A stretch of 64,000 nucleotides of DNA from Gigantopelta aegis (Eukaryota > Mollusca > Gastropoda > Neomphalida > Peltospiridae). The position numbers and the translations under genes are program-made. Below, one piece after another: positions 10,772-22,290 of this stretch. Where the stretch lies: assembly GCF_016097555.1 (NCBI RefSeq), contig NC_054713.1, positions 40,788,793-40,852,792 of the forward strand. Reading direction: 5' to 3'. The notes beneath the pieces are model-generated. The model was not told the origin of the DNA. It saw nothing but the letters and a program-made list of their open reading frames with translations, and did no database searches. Positions within the stretch are counted from its first letter, which is position 1, and each line of letters opens with the position of its first letter.

Positions 10772-13700
10772 GTTCACAACAAAGGCCGTGGTGTGTGGGA
10801 TGGTGCATATACAAAGTACCTCAATATGTTAGACATCAAATAGCTGTAGTTTAAAATGTGCTGATATGTCGTTAAACAAGGAGTTCACAACAAAGGCCGT
10901 GGTGTGTGGGATGGTGCATATAAAAAGTACCTCAATATGTTAGACATCAAATAGCTGTAGTTTCAAATGTGCTGATATGTCGTTAAACAAGGAGTTCACA
11001 ACAAAGGCCGTGGTGTGTGGGATGGTGCATATAAAAAGTACCTCAATATGTTAGACATCAAATAGCTGTAGTTTCAAATGTGCTGATATGTCGTTAAACA
11101 AGGAGTTCACAACAAAGGCCGTGGTGTGTGGGATGGTGCATATAAAAAGTACCTCAATATGTTAGACATCAAATAGCTGTAGTTTAAAATGTGCTGATAT
11201 GTCGTTAAACAAGGAGTTCACAACAAAGGCCGTGGTGTGTGGGATGGTGCATATACAAAGTACCTCAATATGTTAGACATCAAATAGCTGTAGTTTAAAA
11301 TGTGCTGATATGTCGTTAAACAAGGAGTTCACAACAAAGGCCGTGGTGTGTGGGATGGTGCATATACAAAGTACCTCAATATGTTAGACATCAAATAGCT
11401 GTAGTTTAAAATGTGCTGATATGTCGTTAAACAAGGAGTTCACAACAAAGGCCGTGGTGTGTGGGATGGTGCATATAAAAAGTACCTCAATATGTTAGAC
11501 ATCAAATAGCTGTAGTTTAAAATGTGCTGATATGTCGTTAAACAAGAAGTTCACAACAAAGGCCGTGGTGTGTGTGATGGTGCATATACAAAGTACCTCA
11601 ATATGTTAGACATCAAATAGCTGTAGTTTAAAATGTGCTGATATGTCGTTAAACAAGGAGTTCACAACAAAGGCCGTGGTGTGTGGGATGGTGCATATAA
11701 AAAGTACCTCAATATGTTAGACATCAAATAGCTGTAGTTTAAAATGTGCTGATATGTCGTTAAACAAGGAGTTCACAACAAAGGCCGTGGTGTGTGGGAT
11801 GGTGCATATAAAAAGTACCTCAATATGTTAGACATCAAATAGCTGTAGTTTAAAATGTGCTGATATGTCGTTAAACAAGGAGTTCACAACAAAGGCCGTG
11901 GTATGTGGGATGGTGCATATAAAAAGTACCTCAATATGTTAGACATCAAATAGCTGTAGTTTCAAATGTGCTGATATGTCGTTAAACAAGGAGTTCACAA
12001 CAAAGGCCGTGGTGTGTGGGATGGTGCATATAAAAAGTACCTCAATATGTTAGACATCAAATAGCTGTAGTTTAAAATGTGCTGATATGTCGTTAAACAA
12101 GGAGTTCACAACAAAGGCCGTGGTGTGTGGGATGGTGCATATACAAAGTACCTCAATATGTTAGACATCAAATAGCTGTAGTTTAAAATGTGCTGATATG
12201 TCGTTAAACAAGGAGTTCACAACAAAGGCCGTGGTGTGTGGGATGGTGCATATACAAAGTACCTCAATATGTTAGACATCAAATAGCTGTAGTTTAAAAT
12301 GTGCTGATATGTCGTTAAACAAGAAGTTCACAACAAAGGCCGTGGTGTGTGATGGTGCATATAAAAAGTACCTCAATATGTTAGACATCAAATAGCTGTA
12401 GTTTCAAATGTGCTGATATGTCGTTAAACAAGGAGTTCACAACAAAGGCCGTGGTGTGTGGGATGGTGCATATACAAAGTACCTCAATATGTTAGACATC
12501 AAATAGCTGTAGTTTAAAATGTGCTGATATGTCGTTAAACAAGGAGTTCACAACAAAGGCCGTGGTATGTGGGATGGTGCATATAAAAAGTACCTCAATA
12601 TGTTAGACATCAAATAGCTGTAGTTTAAAATGTGCTGATATGTCGTTAAACAAGGAGTTCACAACAAAGGCCGTGGTGTGTGGGATGGTGCATATAAAAA
12701 GTACCTCAATATGTTAGACATCAAATAGCTGTAGTTTAAAATGTGCTGATATCGTTAAACAAGGAGTTCACAACAAAGGCCGTGGTATGTGGGATGGTGC
12801 ATATAAAAAGTACCTCAATATGTTAGACATCAAATAGCTGTAGTTTCAAATGTGCTGATATGTCGTTAAACAAGGAGTTCACAACAAAGGCCGTGGTGTG
12901 TGGGATGGTGCATATACAAAGTACCTCAATATGTTAGACATCAAATAGCTGTAGTTTAAAATGTGCTGATATGTCGTTAAACAAGGAGTTCACAACAAAG
13001 GCCGTGGTATGTGGGATGGTGCATATAAAAAGTACCTCAATATGTTAGACATCAAATAGCTGTAGTTTCAAATGTGCTGATATGTCGTTAAACAAGGAGT
13101 TCACAACAAAGGCCGTGGTGTGTGGGATGGTGCATATAAAAAGTACCTCAATATGTTAGACATCAAATAGCTGTAGTTTCAAATGTGCTGATATGTCGTT
13201 AAACAAGGAGTTCACAACAAAGGCCGTGGTGTGTGGGATGGTGCATATACAAAGTACCTCAATATGTTAGACATCAAATAGCTGTAGTTTAAAATGTGCT
13301 GATATGTCGTTAAACAAGGAGTTCACAACAAAGGCCGTGGTGTGTGGGATGGTGCATATACAAAGTACCTCAATATGTTAGACATCAAATAGCTGTAGTT
13401 TAAAATGTGCTGATATGTCGTTAAACAAGGAGTTCACAACAAAGGCCGTGGTGTGTGGGATTGTGCATATACAAAGTACCTCAATATGTTAGACATCAAA
13501 TAGCTGTAGTTTAAAATGTGCTGATATGTCGTTAAACAAGGAGTTCACAACAACGGCCGTGGTGTGTGATGGTGCATATAAAAAGTACCTCAATATGTTA
13601 GACATCAAATAGCTGTAGTTTAAAATGTGCTGATATGTCGTTAAACAAGAAGTTCACAACAAAGGCCGTGGTGTGTGATGGTGCATATACAAAGTACCTC

Positions 13701-16700
13701 AATATGTTAGACATCAAATAGCTGTAGTTTAAAATGTGCTGATATGTCGTTAAACAAGGAGTTCACAACAAAGGCCGTGGTGTGTGGTATGGTGCATATA
13801 AAAAGTACCTCAATATGTTAGACATCAAATAGCTGTAGTTTAAAATGTGCTGATATGTCGTTAAACAAGGAGTTCACAACAAAGGCCGTGGTGTGTGGGA
13901 TGGTGCATATAAAAAGTACCTCAATATGTTAGACATCAAATAGCTGTAGTTTAAAATGTGCTGATATGTCGTTAAACAAGGAGTTCACAACAAAGGCCGT
14001 GGTATGTGGGATGGTGCATATAAAAAGTACCTGAATATGTTAGACATCAAATAGCTGTAGTTTCAAATGTGCTGATATGTCGTTAAACAAGGAGTTCACA
14101 ACAAAGGTCGTGGTGTGTGGGATGGTGCATATAAAAAGTACCTCAATATGTTAGACATCAAATAGCTGTAGTTTCAAATGTGCTGATATGTCGTTAAACA
14201 AGGAGTTCACAACAAAGGCCGTGGTGTGTGGGATGGTGCATATACAAAGTACCTCAATATGTTAGACATCAAATAGCTGTAGTTTAAAATGTGCTGATAT
14301 GTCGTTAAACAAGGAGTTCACAACAAAGGCCGTGGTGTGTGGGATGGTGCATATACAAAGTACCTCAATATGTTAGACATCAAATAGCTGTAGTTTAAAA
14401 TGTGCTGATATGTCGTTAAACAAGAAGTTCACAACAAAGGCCGTGGTATGTGATGGTGCATATAAAAAGTACCTCAATATGTTAGACATCAAATAGCTGT
14501 AGTTTCAAATGTGCTGATATGTCGTTAAACAAGGAGTTCATAACAAAGGCCGTGGTGTGTGGGATGGTGCATATACAAAGTACCTCAATATGTTAGACAT
14601 CAAATAGCTGTAGTTTAAAATGTGCTGATATGTCGTTAAACAAGGAGTTCACAACAAAGGCCGTGGTATGTGGGATGGTGCATATAAAAAGTACCTCAAT
14701 ATGTTAGACATCAAATAGCTGTAGTTTAAAATGTGCTGATATGTCGTTAAACAAGGAGTTCACAACAAAGGCCGTAGTGTGTGGGATGGTGCATATAAAA
14801 AGTACCTCAATATGTTAGACATCAAATAGCTGTAGTTTAAAATGTGCTGATATGTCGTTAAACAAGGAGTTCACAACAAAGGCCGTGGTATGTGGGATGG
14901 TGCATATAAAAAGTACCTCAATATGTTAGACATCAAATAGCTGTAGTTTCAAATGTGCTGATATGTCGTTAAACAAGGAGTTCACAACAAAGGCCGTGGT
15001 GTGTGGGATGGTGCATATAAAAAGTACCTCAATATGTTAGACATCAAATAGCTGTAGTTTCAAATGTGCTGATATGTCGTTAAACAAGGAGTTCACAACA
15101 AAGGCCGTGGTGTGTGGGATGGTGCATATACAAAGTACCTCAATATGTTAGACATCAAATAGCTGTAGTTTAAAATGTGCTGATATGTCGTTAAACAAGG
15201 AGTTCACAACAAAGGCCGTGGTGTGTGGTATGGTGCATATACAAAGTACCTCATGTTAGTACTCAATATGTTAGACATCAAATAGCTGTAGTTTAAAATG
15301 TGCTGATATGTCGTTAAACAAGGAGTTCACAACAAAGGCCGTGGTGTGTGGGATGGTGCATATACAAAGTACCTCAATATGTTAGACATCAAATAGCTGT
15401 AGTTTAAAATGTGCTGATATGTCGTTAAACAAGAAGTTCACAACAAAGGCCGTGGTATGTGATGGTGCATATAAAAAGTACCTCAATATGTTAGACATCA
15501 AATAGCTGTAGTTTCAAATGTGCTGATATGTCGTTAAACAAGGAGTTCACAACAAAGGCCGTGGTGTGTGGGATGGTGCATATACAAAGTACCTCAATAT
15601 GTTAGACATCAAATAGCTGTAGTTTAAAATGTGCTGATATGTCGTTAAACAAGGAGTTCACAACAAAGGCCGTGGTATGTGGGATGGTGCATATAAAAAG
15701 TACCTCAATATGTTAGACATCAAATAGCTGTAGTTTCAAATGTGCTGATATGTCGTTAAACAAGGAGTTCACAACAAAGGCCGTGGTGTGTGGGATGGTG
15801 CATATAAAAAGTACCTCAATATGTTAGACATCAAATAGCTGTAGTTTCAAATGTGCTGATATGTCGTTAAACAAGGAGTTCACAACAAAGGCCGTGGTGT
15901 GTGGGATGGTGCATATACAAAGTACCTCAATATGTTAGACATCAAATAGCTGTAGTTTAAAATGTGCTGATATGTCGTTAAACAAGGAGTTCACAACAAA
16001 GGCCGTGGTGTGTGGGATGGTGCATATACAAAGTACCTCAATATGTTAGACATCAAATAGCTGTAGTTTAAAATGTGCTGATATGTCGTTAAACAAGAAG
16101 TTCACAACAAAGGCCGTGGTATGTGATGGTGCATATAAAAAGTACCTCAATATGTTAGACATCAAATAGCTGTAGTTTCAAATGTGCTGATATGTCGTTA
16201 ATCAAGGAGTTCACAACAAAGGCCGTGGTGTGTGGGATGGTGCATATACAAAGTACCTCAATATGTTAGACATCAAATAGCTGTAGTTTAAAATGTGCTG
16301 ATATGTCGTTAAACAAGGAGTTCACAACAAAGGCCGTGGTATGTGGGATGGTGCATATACAAAGTACCTCAATATGTTAGACATCAAATAGCTGTAGTTT
16401 AAAATGTGCTGATATGTCGTTAAACAAGAAGTTCACAACAAAGGCCGTGGTATGTGATGGTGCATATAAAAAGTACCTCAATATGTTAGACATCAAATAG
16501 CTGTAGTTTCAAATGTGCTGATATGTCGTTAAACAAGGAGTTCACAACAAAGGCCGTGGTGTGTGGGATGGTGCATATACAAAGTACCTCAATATGTTAG
16601 ACATCAAATAGCTGTAGTTTAAAATGTGCTGATATGTCGTTAAACAAGGAGTTCACAACAAAGGCCGTGGTATGTGGGATGGTGCATATAAAAAGTACCT

Positions 16701-16872
16701 CAATATGTTAGACATCAAATAGCTGTAGTTTAAAATGTGCTGATATGTCGTTAAACAAGTAGTTCACAACAAAGGCCGTAGTGTGTGGGATGGTGCATAT
16801 AAAAAGTACCTCAGTATGTTAGACATCAAATAGCTGTAGTTTAAAATGTGCTGATATGTCGTTAAACAAGGA
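10772..16872 (+). repeat. 111-bp SINE-derived satellite, about 55 monomers
   Basis: Monomers of 111 bp begin GTTCACAACAAAGGCCGTGG and end GTCGTTAAACAAGGA. Each reads as a deleted SINE-A 3' half: AAAGGCCGTGGT, GGGATGGTGCATATAAAA, TTAGACATCAAATAGC, AATGTGCTG and GTCGTTAAACAA occur in SINE order. Recurrent variants are ATAAAAAG or ATACAAAG, TTTAAAATG or TTTCAAATG, GTGTG or GTATG, a 3-bp loss in GTGTGTGGGAT, and AAGAAG in place of AAGGAG. Together they mark a higher-order pattern. One monomer near 15250 has a short internal insertion. Right of the array the last partial monomer passes into a longer SINE-A copy. Left is gap 1, so the true length is unknown. Confidence 0.97.
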
Positions 16873-17089
16873 GTTCATAACAAAGGCCGTGGTATGTACT
16901 GTCCTGTATATTGAGTTGTGCGTATAAAAGATATCTTGCTGCAAATTGAACAGAGTAAATCCATGGAGTTGCGGCAGCGTGTTTCCTCTCTAGGACTATC
17001 TGTCAGAATTACCAAATATTTGACATCCATTTGCCGATGATTAATAAATCATTGTACTTCAGTGATGTTAAACAAAACAAACTTTAACT
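16873..17089 (+). mobile_element. SINE-A 3' portion fused to satellite edge
   Basis: Starts with the monomer sequence GTTCATAACAAAGGCCGTGG and then continues with the body segments missing from the monomers (GCGTATAAAAGATATCTTGC, GTGTTTCCTCTC). It ends GTTAAACAAAACAAACTTTAA. Confidence 0.8.
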
Positions 17090-17172
17090 CATTATCTGTG
17101 TGATCATATGTCCGACGCCATATAACTGTAAATTAAAAATGTATTTTTGTGAGTACAACGTTAAATAAAACT
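17090..17172 (+). mobile_element. SINE-B tail fragment
   Basis: Reads ATCTGTGTGATCATATGTCC, GACGCCATATAAC, then GTTAAATAAAACTTC. It ends in the pyrimidine tract that precedes CDA exon 3, so the SINE tail may supply part of the branch and polypyrimidine region. Confidence 0.7.
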
Positions 17173-17207
17173 TCTTTTTCTTCTTCTTCTTCTTTTGTTT
17201 TCCACAG

Positions 17208-18235
17208 CGACATAAAGGGCTCCTTCAAAGGATCGTGTGGTGCGTGTAGACAGTTTTATGCAGAGGTAGGTTAGAAATTCAACGCAGAACGTAAACAAAA
17301 AAAACCCAACCCCAAAAACAAAACTAATAGAAAAGGAAGCATCTAGGCTTTCAATATTACAACCACTTTCTGACACAGCTCCTTTAATGTTGTTAATGAT
17401 CATCAGGGCCGTAGCTAGCGGGGGAGGGGTGGAGGGGTGTAAGGGGGCAGTTGCCACCCCTAGAAACAAATCCGGAAAAATTATAGAAACTTAAAGAAAA
17501 TTCTCTTCTTAACCGTGTCGCCTCCCCCCCCCCCCAACAAAAATCCTAGCTACGGCCCTGATCATGATCTGCTTATGATGATGATGATGTGGTAGTGGTG
17601 GTGATGTTGATAATGATGATGATGATGATAGCTAATGGTAGTAGTATATATAGTAACAGTGATGGTGGTGATGATTATGAAGGCGATAATGATGACAATG
17701 ATTATGATGACTGCGATGTTGATGATAATGACGTCGACGATGATCATGATGATGCTGTTAAGTTCATGGTAATAACAGAAGTAGTAGCAGTGATAGTGGT
17801 GGCGATTACAGCGATGACGACGACGACGATGACGACGACGACGACGATGGTGGTGATGATGATGATGGTGGTGATGGTGGCGGTGATGATGATAATTCTT
17901 ATGACTGAGGATTATGATGATGGTAGTGGTGTTGGTTGTGATGATGATCATCATCATCATCGAGCATGATCGTCATCATCATCATCATTATGACAGAAAT
18001 GCAACACATCTTTGATCTGAATTGCCTGTAGTCATGAGGTATTACTATTGTCAGTGCTGAATATCTGTAACATTTTAAACTTGTTTCAATATGATTTCAG
18101 TTTGGTCTCGACTGGGAGATATACCTGGTGAAACCGGACAAAACGTGGAAGAAGGTTCTCGTGAAGGAGTTACTTCCCATGGCGTTTAGTCCCAAGTCGC
18201 TTCAAGAAGAAAGAATCACCGACAGCAGCAACTGA
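17208..18235 (+). CDS. CDA: Cytidine deaminase, last two coding exons (partial, 3' part)
   Basis: Exon 17208-17265 follows a long pyrimidine tract and TTTTCCACAG and ends GCAGAG/GTAGGT. Exon 18101-18235 follows ATGATTTCAG and runs to TGA. Together they encode 63 residues, beginning DIKGSFKG, then SCGACRQFYAE, which holds the last two zinc-ligand cysteines of the family's PC-x-x-C motif. The last exon opens FGLDWEIYLVKPD and contains VKELLPMAFSPKSL, the usual C-terminal signature. The exon boundary between Glu and Phe-Gly matches the position in vertebrate CDA. The Pro normally before the first zinc Cys is Ser here. The exon starts with one base completing a codon from the preceding exon, which should carry CAERTA; neither it nor exon 1 is found between the satellite and here. 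The product salvages cytidine to uridine. The C terminus has a slightly extended hydrophilic tail. Confidence 0.9.
17404..17560. mobile_element. CAGGGCC-ended MITE in CDA intron
   Basis: Ends CAGGGCCGTAGCTAG and CTAGCTACGGCCCTG are perfect 14-15 bp inverted repeats, 157 bp apart. The interior includes G-rich and C-rich runs. Terminal CAGGG resembles hAT-type ends; a clear 8-bp target duplication is not evident, although both flanks contain ATCAT. Confidence 0.78.
17575..17990 (+). repeat. GAT/GTG triplet microsatellite in CDA intron
   Basis: Interrupted GAT, GTG, GAC and CAT triplets. The Asp-rich and His-rich frames are artefacts. Confidence 0.85.
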
Positions 18236-18292
18236 AGCAGAAATTCTGTGTCGATATTCTATTCAGGAAACCCTTCATTTCACGAAATGGCT

Positions 18293-18450
18293 GTGGATTG
18301 AACAATTGGAGGCGGAAAATGGTCATTTTGGTGTTCATTTTTAACGAATAGTTGCTCATCTGATGGGGTTTCTCATGGTGGATTGAATAATTCGCAGCGG
18401 AAATTGGTCACATTGGTGTACATTTTTCAGAAATAGTTGCTCATTTTATG
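18293..18450 (+). repeat. Imperfect 85-bp tandem duplication in CDA 3' UTR
   Basis: GTGGATTGAACAATT (18293) and GTGGATTGAATAATT (18378) start two aligned copies of about 73 bp, both ending ATAGTTGCTCAT plus a few bases. They lie after the CDA stop. Confidence 0.75.
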
Positions 18451-18544
18451 TTTTTTTTTTCTCTCTCTTCTCAGCAATACATCATTCATTTTGTTCGACA
18501 TCAATGGATTATTCAATGAACAGCATTCTAATACACTTAAATCT

Positions 18545-18550
18545 AATAAA
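18545..18550 (+). terminator. Candidate CDA polyadenylation signal
   Basis: AATAAA lies about 310 nt after the CDA stop codon. It is the first canonical hexamer I see after the stop. Confidence 0.45.
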
Positions 18551-18654
18551 GGAAAATGGTGTCGTTAAACAAAACAAACTTTAATAAAGGAAAATGTCTT
18601 GTGATGCCTTATATTCGTGGAGTTATAACTAGTGATGTAAACTCTAGCCATTAA

Positions 18655-18855
18655 ACCATAACTGGTATATCAGAAGGCTGTGGTATGTGCTATCCTGTTT
18701 ATGGCATGGTAAGCTACATATAAATGATAGGGTGCTACTAATGGAAAAAAAAATGTAGCGGGTTTCTTCTCTAACTCTATATGTCAAAATTACCAAATGT
18801 TCGATTAATAAATCAATGTGCTTTATATGTGTCGTTAAACAAAACAAATTTTATG
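18655..18855 (+). mobile_element. SINE-A 3' portion
   Basis: AACTGGTATATCAGAAGGC through GTGTCGTTAAACAAAACAAA; the head is missing. Confidence 0.8.
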
Positions 18856-19132
18856 TACACATTCTAGACATAATTTGAACTTGAACTTTATTTTAAATTT
18901 TGAAGTGTTGAATTCGTCGTTAAAAACTATTTCTCCTTCTTTGAACCATGTTATAGACACCTAATAGCCGCACTCTAAAATGTGTTTTCTTTTCAGATTT
19001 AAACATGTTCTGGTATAAATGTATCCCTGACAACTACATTTGAAAGACTGGGTCTTCAATAAATGCGATAACATAGCAGTGATCAGGCGCGTGTGCAAGA
19101 AATTATGCAAGGAGGGTGGTATTTTACAGACA

Positions 19133-19513
19133 AAAGTTTATTTTGTTTAACGACACCACTGGAGACCATTGATTAAATAATCATTGGCTATTGTATGTCA
19201 AACATTTGGTAATTCTGACACGTAGTCATCAAAGGAAAGTTGCTACATTTTGTCCTAATGCAGCAAGGGATCTTTTATATGCATCATCCCACAGACAGGA
19301 TACCACATACCACAGCCTTTGATAGACCAGTCGTGGTGCACTGGCTGGAACGAGAAACGCCCAATGGGCCCACCAATGGGGATCGATCCCAAACCACTAG
19401 GCTATTTCTCGTTACAGCCAGTGCACCACGACTGGTACATCAAAGGCTGTGGTATGTGCTATCCTGTCTGTCGGATGGTGCATATAAAAGATCCCTTGCG
19501 ACTAATGGAAAAA
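19133..19513. mobile_element. Head-to-head inverted SINE-A pair
   Basis: A minus-strand SINE-A (19133 to about 19400), truncated in its head, joins directly to a plus-strand SINE-A body (about 19400-19513). The common part runs from GGCTATTTCTCG to GATCCCTTGC, giving a large potential hairpin. Confidence 0.8.
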
Positions 19514-19967
19514 TGACATTAAGAGGTAGATTTCAAAGGAATAAGATATTGTATATTTGAAATTTCCGTTGACATTAATAAGAGGTTGTATATGTGAAAT
19601 CATTACTGACATTAATAAGTGTCACAAACTTTACTGACATGAAAATGGTTATATACTTGAAATCTTTACTGACATAAATAAGAGGTTATATATTTAAAAA
19701 TCTTAACTGCCATAAAAGGGTTGTAGATATGAAAAGCTGATCGAGATCGAGGTTATAATATATGATAGCCATGTATTACCAAGACTCTTGCTTCGACTGG
19801 AGTCTATCGAGACTAATTTACATATACTGAAAACATGTCCTCTGGGCAGGTTACTGTGTCTAACATTTCCTGCTATCTGACCTCTGACATCGCACTTTGA
19901 ACTAATACATCACTGAAGCAATTAATGGCTTTACTCTAGAGTATCACTTTAAAATATACATCTATAA

Positions 19968-20054
19968 CCCGTGATAGCTCAGTTGGTAGAGCGGAGGACT
20001 GTAGAGTTATACATTAATATCCTTAGGTCACTGGTTCGAATCCGGTTCGCGGGA
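19968..20054 (+). tRNA. tRNA-Tyr: tRNA-Tyr(GUA), copy 1, with intron
   Basis: An 87-nt gene that folds canonically. Acceptor CCCGTGA pairs with TCGCGGG (one G-U) with discriminator A; D stem GCTC/GAGC; anticodon stem GAGGA/TCCTT around CTGTAGA with anticodon GTA; T arm ACTGG-TTCGAAT-CCGGT. A 14-nt intron (20005-20018) follows position 37, as is usual for nuclear tRNA-Tyr. Internal promoter boxes TAGCTCAGTTGG and GGTTCGAATCC are intact, and T4 tracts follow within about 15 nt for Pol III termination. Confidence 0.96.
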
Positions 20055-20247
20055 ATTATTTTACAATTTTATTTTAAAATAGTTTAATTTGATTCGACGA
20101 GGTAGGACAAATCACGACTTTTGATGTACCAGTCGTAAAATACCCAATAAATCCACTTATGGGTGCTCTATGGCAGTGAATAAATGAATGAATGAATGAT
20201 TGTATGAATATTTAACACCTTATCAGCACAAAACAGTACATTAAAAG

Positions 20248-20585
20248 TTCGTTTGTTTTGTTTAACGAAAGCACTAAAGCACATTGATTTATTAATCATC
20301 GGCTGTTGGATGTCAAACATTTGGTAATTCTGACATATAGTCTTAGAAAGGAAACCCGCTATATTTTCTCTTTAGTAGCAAGGGATCATTTATATGCATA
20401 CCACAGCCTTAAACCCGATACTACTGATGGTATTGTATTGAGACGGAATTCGAACAAGATTAGGAAAATGTAGCTGGTTTCCTATCTAAGACTATATGTC
20501 AAAATTACGAAATAGTTGACATTCAATAGCCGATGATTTAAAAAATCAATGTGCTCTAGTGGTGTCGTTAAACAAAACAAAATGT
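20248..20585. mobile_element. SINE-A foldback in tRNA unit 1
   Basis: A minus SINE-A tail (GTTTAACGAAAGCACTAAAG) and a plus SINE-A tail (ATGTGCTCTAGTGG type) face outward around a short unique core (CCCGATACTACTGATGG). The same structure recurs in every tRNA unit. Confidence 0.8.
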
Positions 20586-21009
20586 AATTTTCCATCAGCC
20601 GATGATTGCACTTTTCCAAAATATTAAAGAGAGCGAAACGCCAAGTTTGACATTATTTTAACAAAATAACAACAGACAACATCTATAACAATGCAACTTT
20701 ATTATTATTAGGAATTTAATTGTATTGAATAGTAAAAACATCAATAATTCAGATCTATTCTGACATTATTAAGAAGTACATTTCAAATGAATAAGATATC
20801 GTGTATTTGCACATTAATAAGAGGTTGTGTATGTAAAATCATTATTGACATTAATAAGTGTCACAAACTTTACTGACATAAATAAGCGGTTATATATTTA
20901 AAAACCTTAACTGTCATAAAAGGTTTATAGATATAGAAAGCTGATCGAGATAGGTTATATTGTATGATACCCATGTATTACCGAGACTCTTGCTTCGACT
21001 GGAGTTACT

Positions 21010-21394
21010 GGCCTCGGTGGCGTCGTGGTAGGCCATCGGTCTACAGGCTGGTAGGTACTGGGTTCGGATCTCAGTCGAGGAATGGGATTTTTAATCCAGA
21101 TACCGACTCCAAAACCTGAGTGAGTGCTCCGCAAGGCTCAATGGGTAGGTGTAAACCACTTGCACCGACCAGTGATCCGTAACTGGTTCAACAAAGGCCA
21201 TGGTTTGTGCTATCCTGTCTGTGGGAAGCGCAAATAAAAGATCCCCTACTGTTAATCGGAAGAGTAGCCCATGTAGTGGCGACAGCGGGTTTCCTCTCAA
21301 AATCTGTGCGGTCCTTAACGATACGTCTGACGCCATATAACCGTAAATAAAATGTGTTGAGTGCGTCGTTAAATAAAACATTTCTTTCTTTCTT
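21010..21394 (+). mobile_element. SINE-B in tRNA unit
   Basis: Full-length SINE-B flanked by a near-perfect 13-bp duplication (TTCGACTGGAGTT left, TTCGACCGGAGTT right). Its paralogue at 25557-25942 shares the same insertion site, so insertion preceded unit duplication. Confidence 0.87.
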
Positions 21395-21653
21395 TTTTCT
21401 TTCGACCGGAGTTTTGAGTCTATTTACTGAAAACATAACAGTCATAATCTTTACTGACATAAATAAGAGGTTATATATTCGAAACCTTAACTATCATAAA
21501 AAGGGATATAGATATGAATGCTAATCTGGGCAGGCTACTGTAACTAACATTTCCGGCTATCTGACCTCTGACCTCGCACTTTAAACTAATAAATCACTGA
21601 AGCAATTAATGGCTTTTTACTCTAGAGTATCACTTTAAAATATACATCTATAA

Positions 21654-21740
21654 CCCGTGATAGCTCAGTTGGTAGAGCGGAGGACTGTAGAGTTGTACAC
21701 TGATATCCTTAGGTCACTGGTTCGAATCCGGTTCGCGGGA
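21654..21740 (+). tRNA. tRNA-Tyr: tRNA-Tyr(GUA), copy 2, with intron
   Basis: The mature sequence is identical to copy 1. The 14-nt intron differs (GTACACTGAT instead of ATACATTAAT). Promoter boxes and downstream T-runs are intact. Confidence 0.96.
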
Positions 21741-21956
21741 ATTATTTTACAATTTTATTTTAAAATAGTTTAATGTGATTCGACGAGGTAGCACAAATCA
21801 CGACTTTTGATGTACCAGTCGTAGAGCACTGGTTGGCATGGTAAAATACCCAATAAATCCACTTATGGGTGCTCTATGGCAGTGAATAAATGAATGAATG
21901 AATGATTGTATGAATATTTAACACCTTATCAGCACAAAACAGTACATTAAAAGTTC

Positions 21957-22290
21957 GTTTGTTTTGTTTAACGAAAGCACTAAAGCACATTGATTTATTA
22001 ATCATCGGCTGTTGGATGTCAAACATTTGGTAATTCTGACATATAGTCTCAGAAAGGAAACCCGCTATAGTTTCTCTTTAGTAGCAAGGGATCATTTATA
22101 TGCATACCACAGCCTTAAACCCGATACTACTGATGGTATTGTATTGAGACGGAATTCGAACAAGATTAGGAAAATGTAGCTGGTTTCCTCTCTAAGACTA
22201 TATGTCAAAATTACGAAATAGTTGACATTCAATAGCCGATGATTTAAAAAATCAATGTGCTCTAGTGGTGTCGTTAAACAAAACAAAATG
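21957..22290. mobile_element. SINE-A foldback in tRNA unit 2
   Basis: Same inverted SINE-A pair as 20248-20585, with a few substitutions. Confidence 0.8.

Noticed and set aside
10772-16872. CRISPR-like array
   Set aside because: Monomers are contiguous with no spacers, 111 bp long and SINE-derived, in a eukaryotic genome.
21091-21381. Recurring protein-like frame (FYLTTHSTHFIYGYM) at 129, 21091, 25638, 45187 and 62243
   Set aside because: This is the SINE-B sequence translated in one frame; its recurrence reflects SINE copies, not a gene family.
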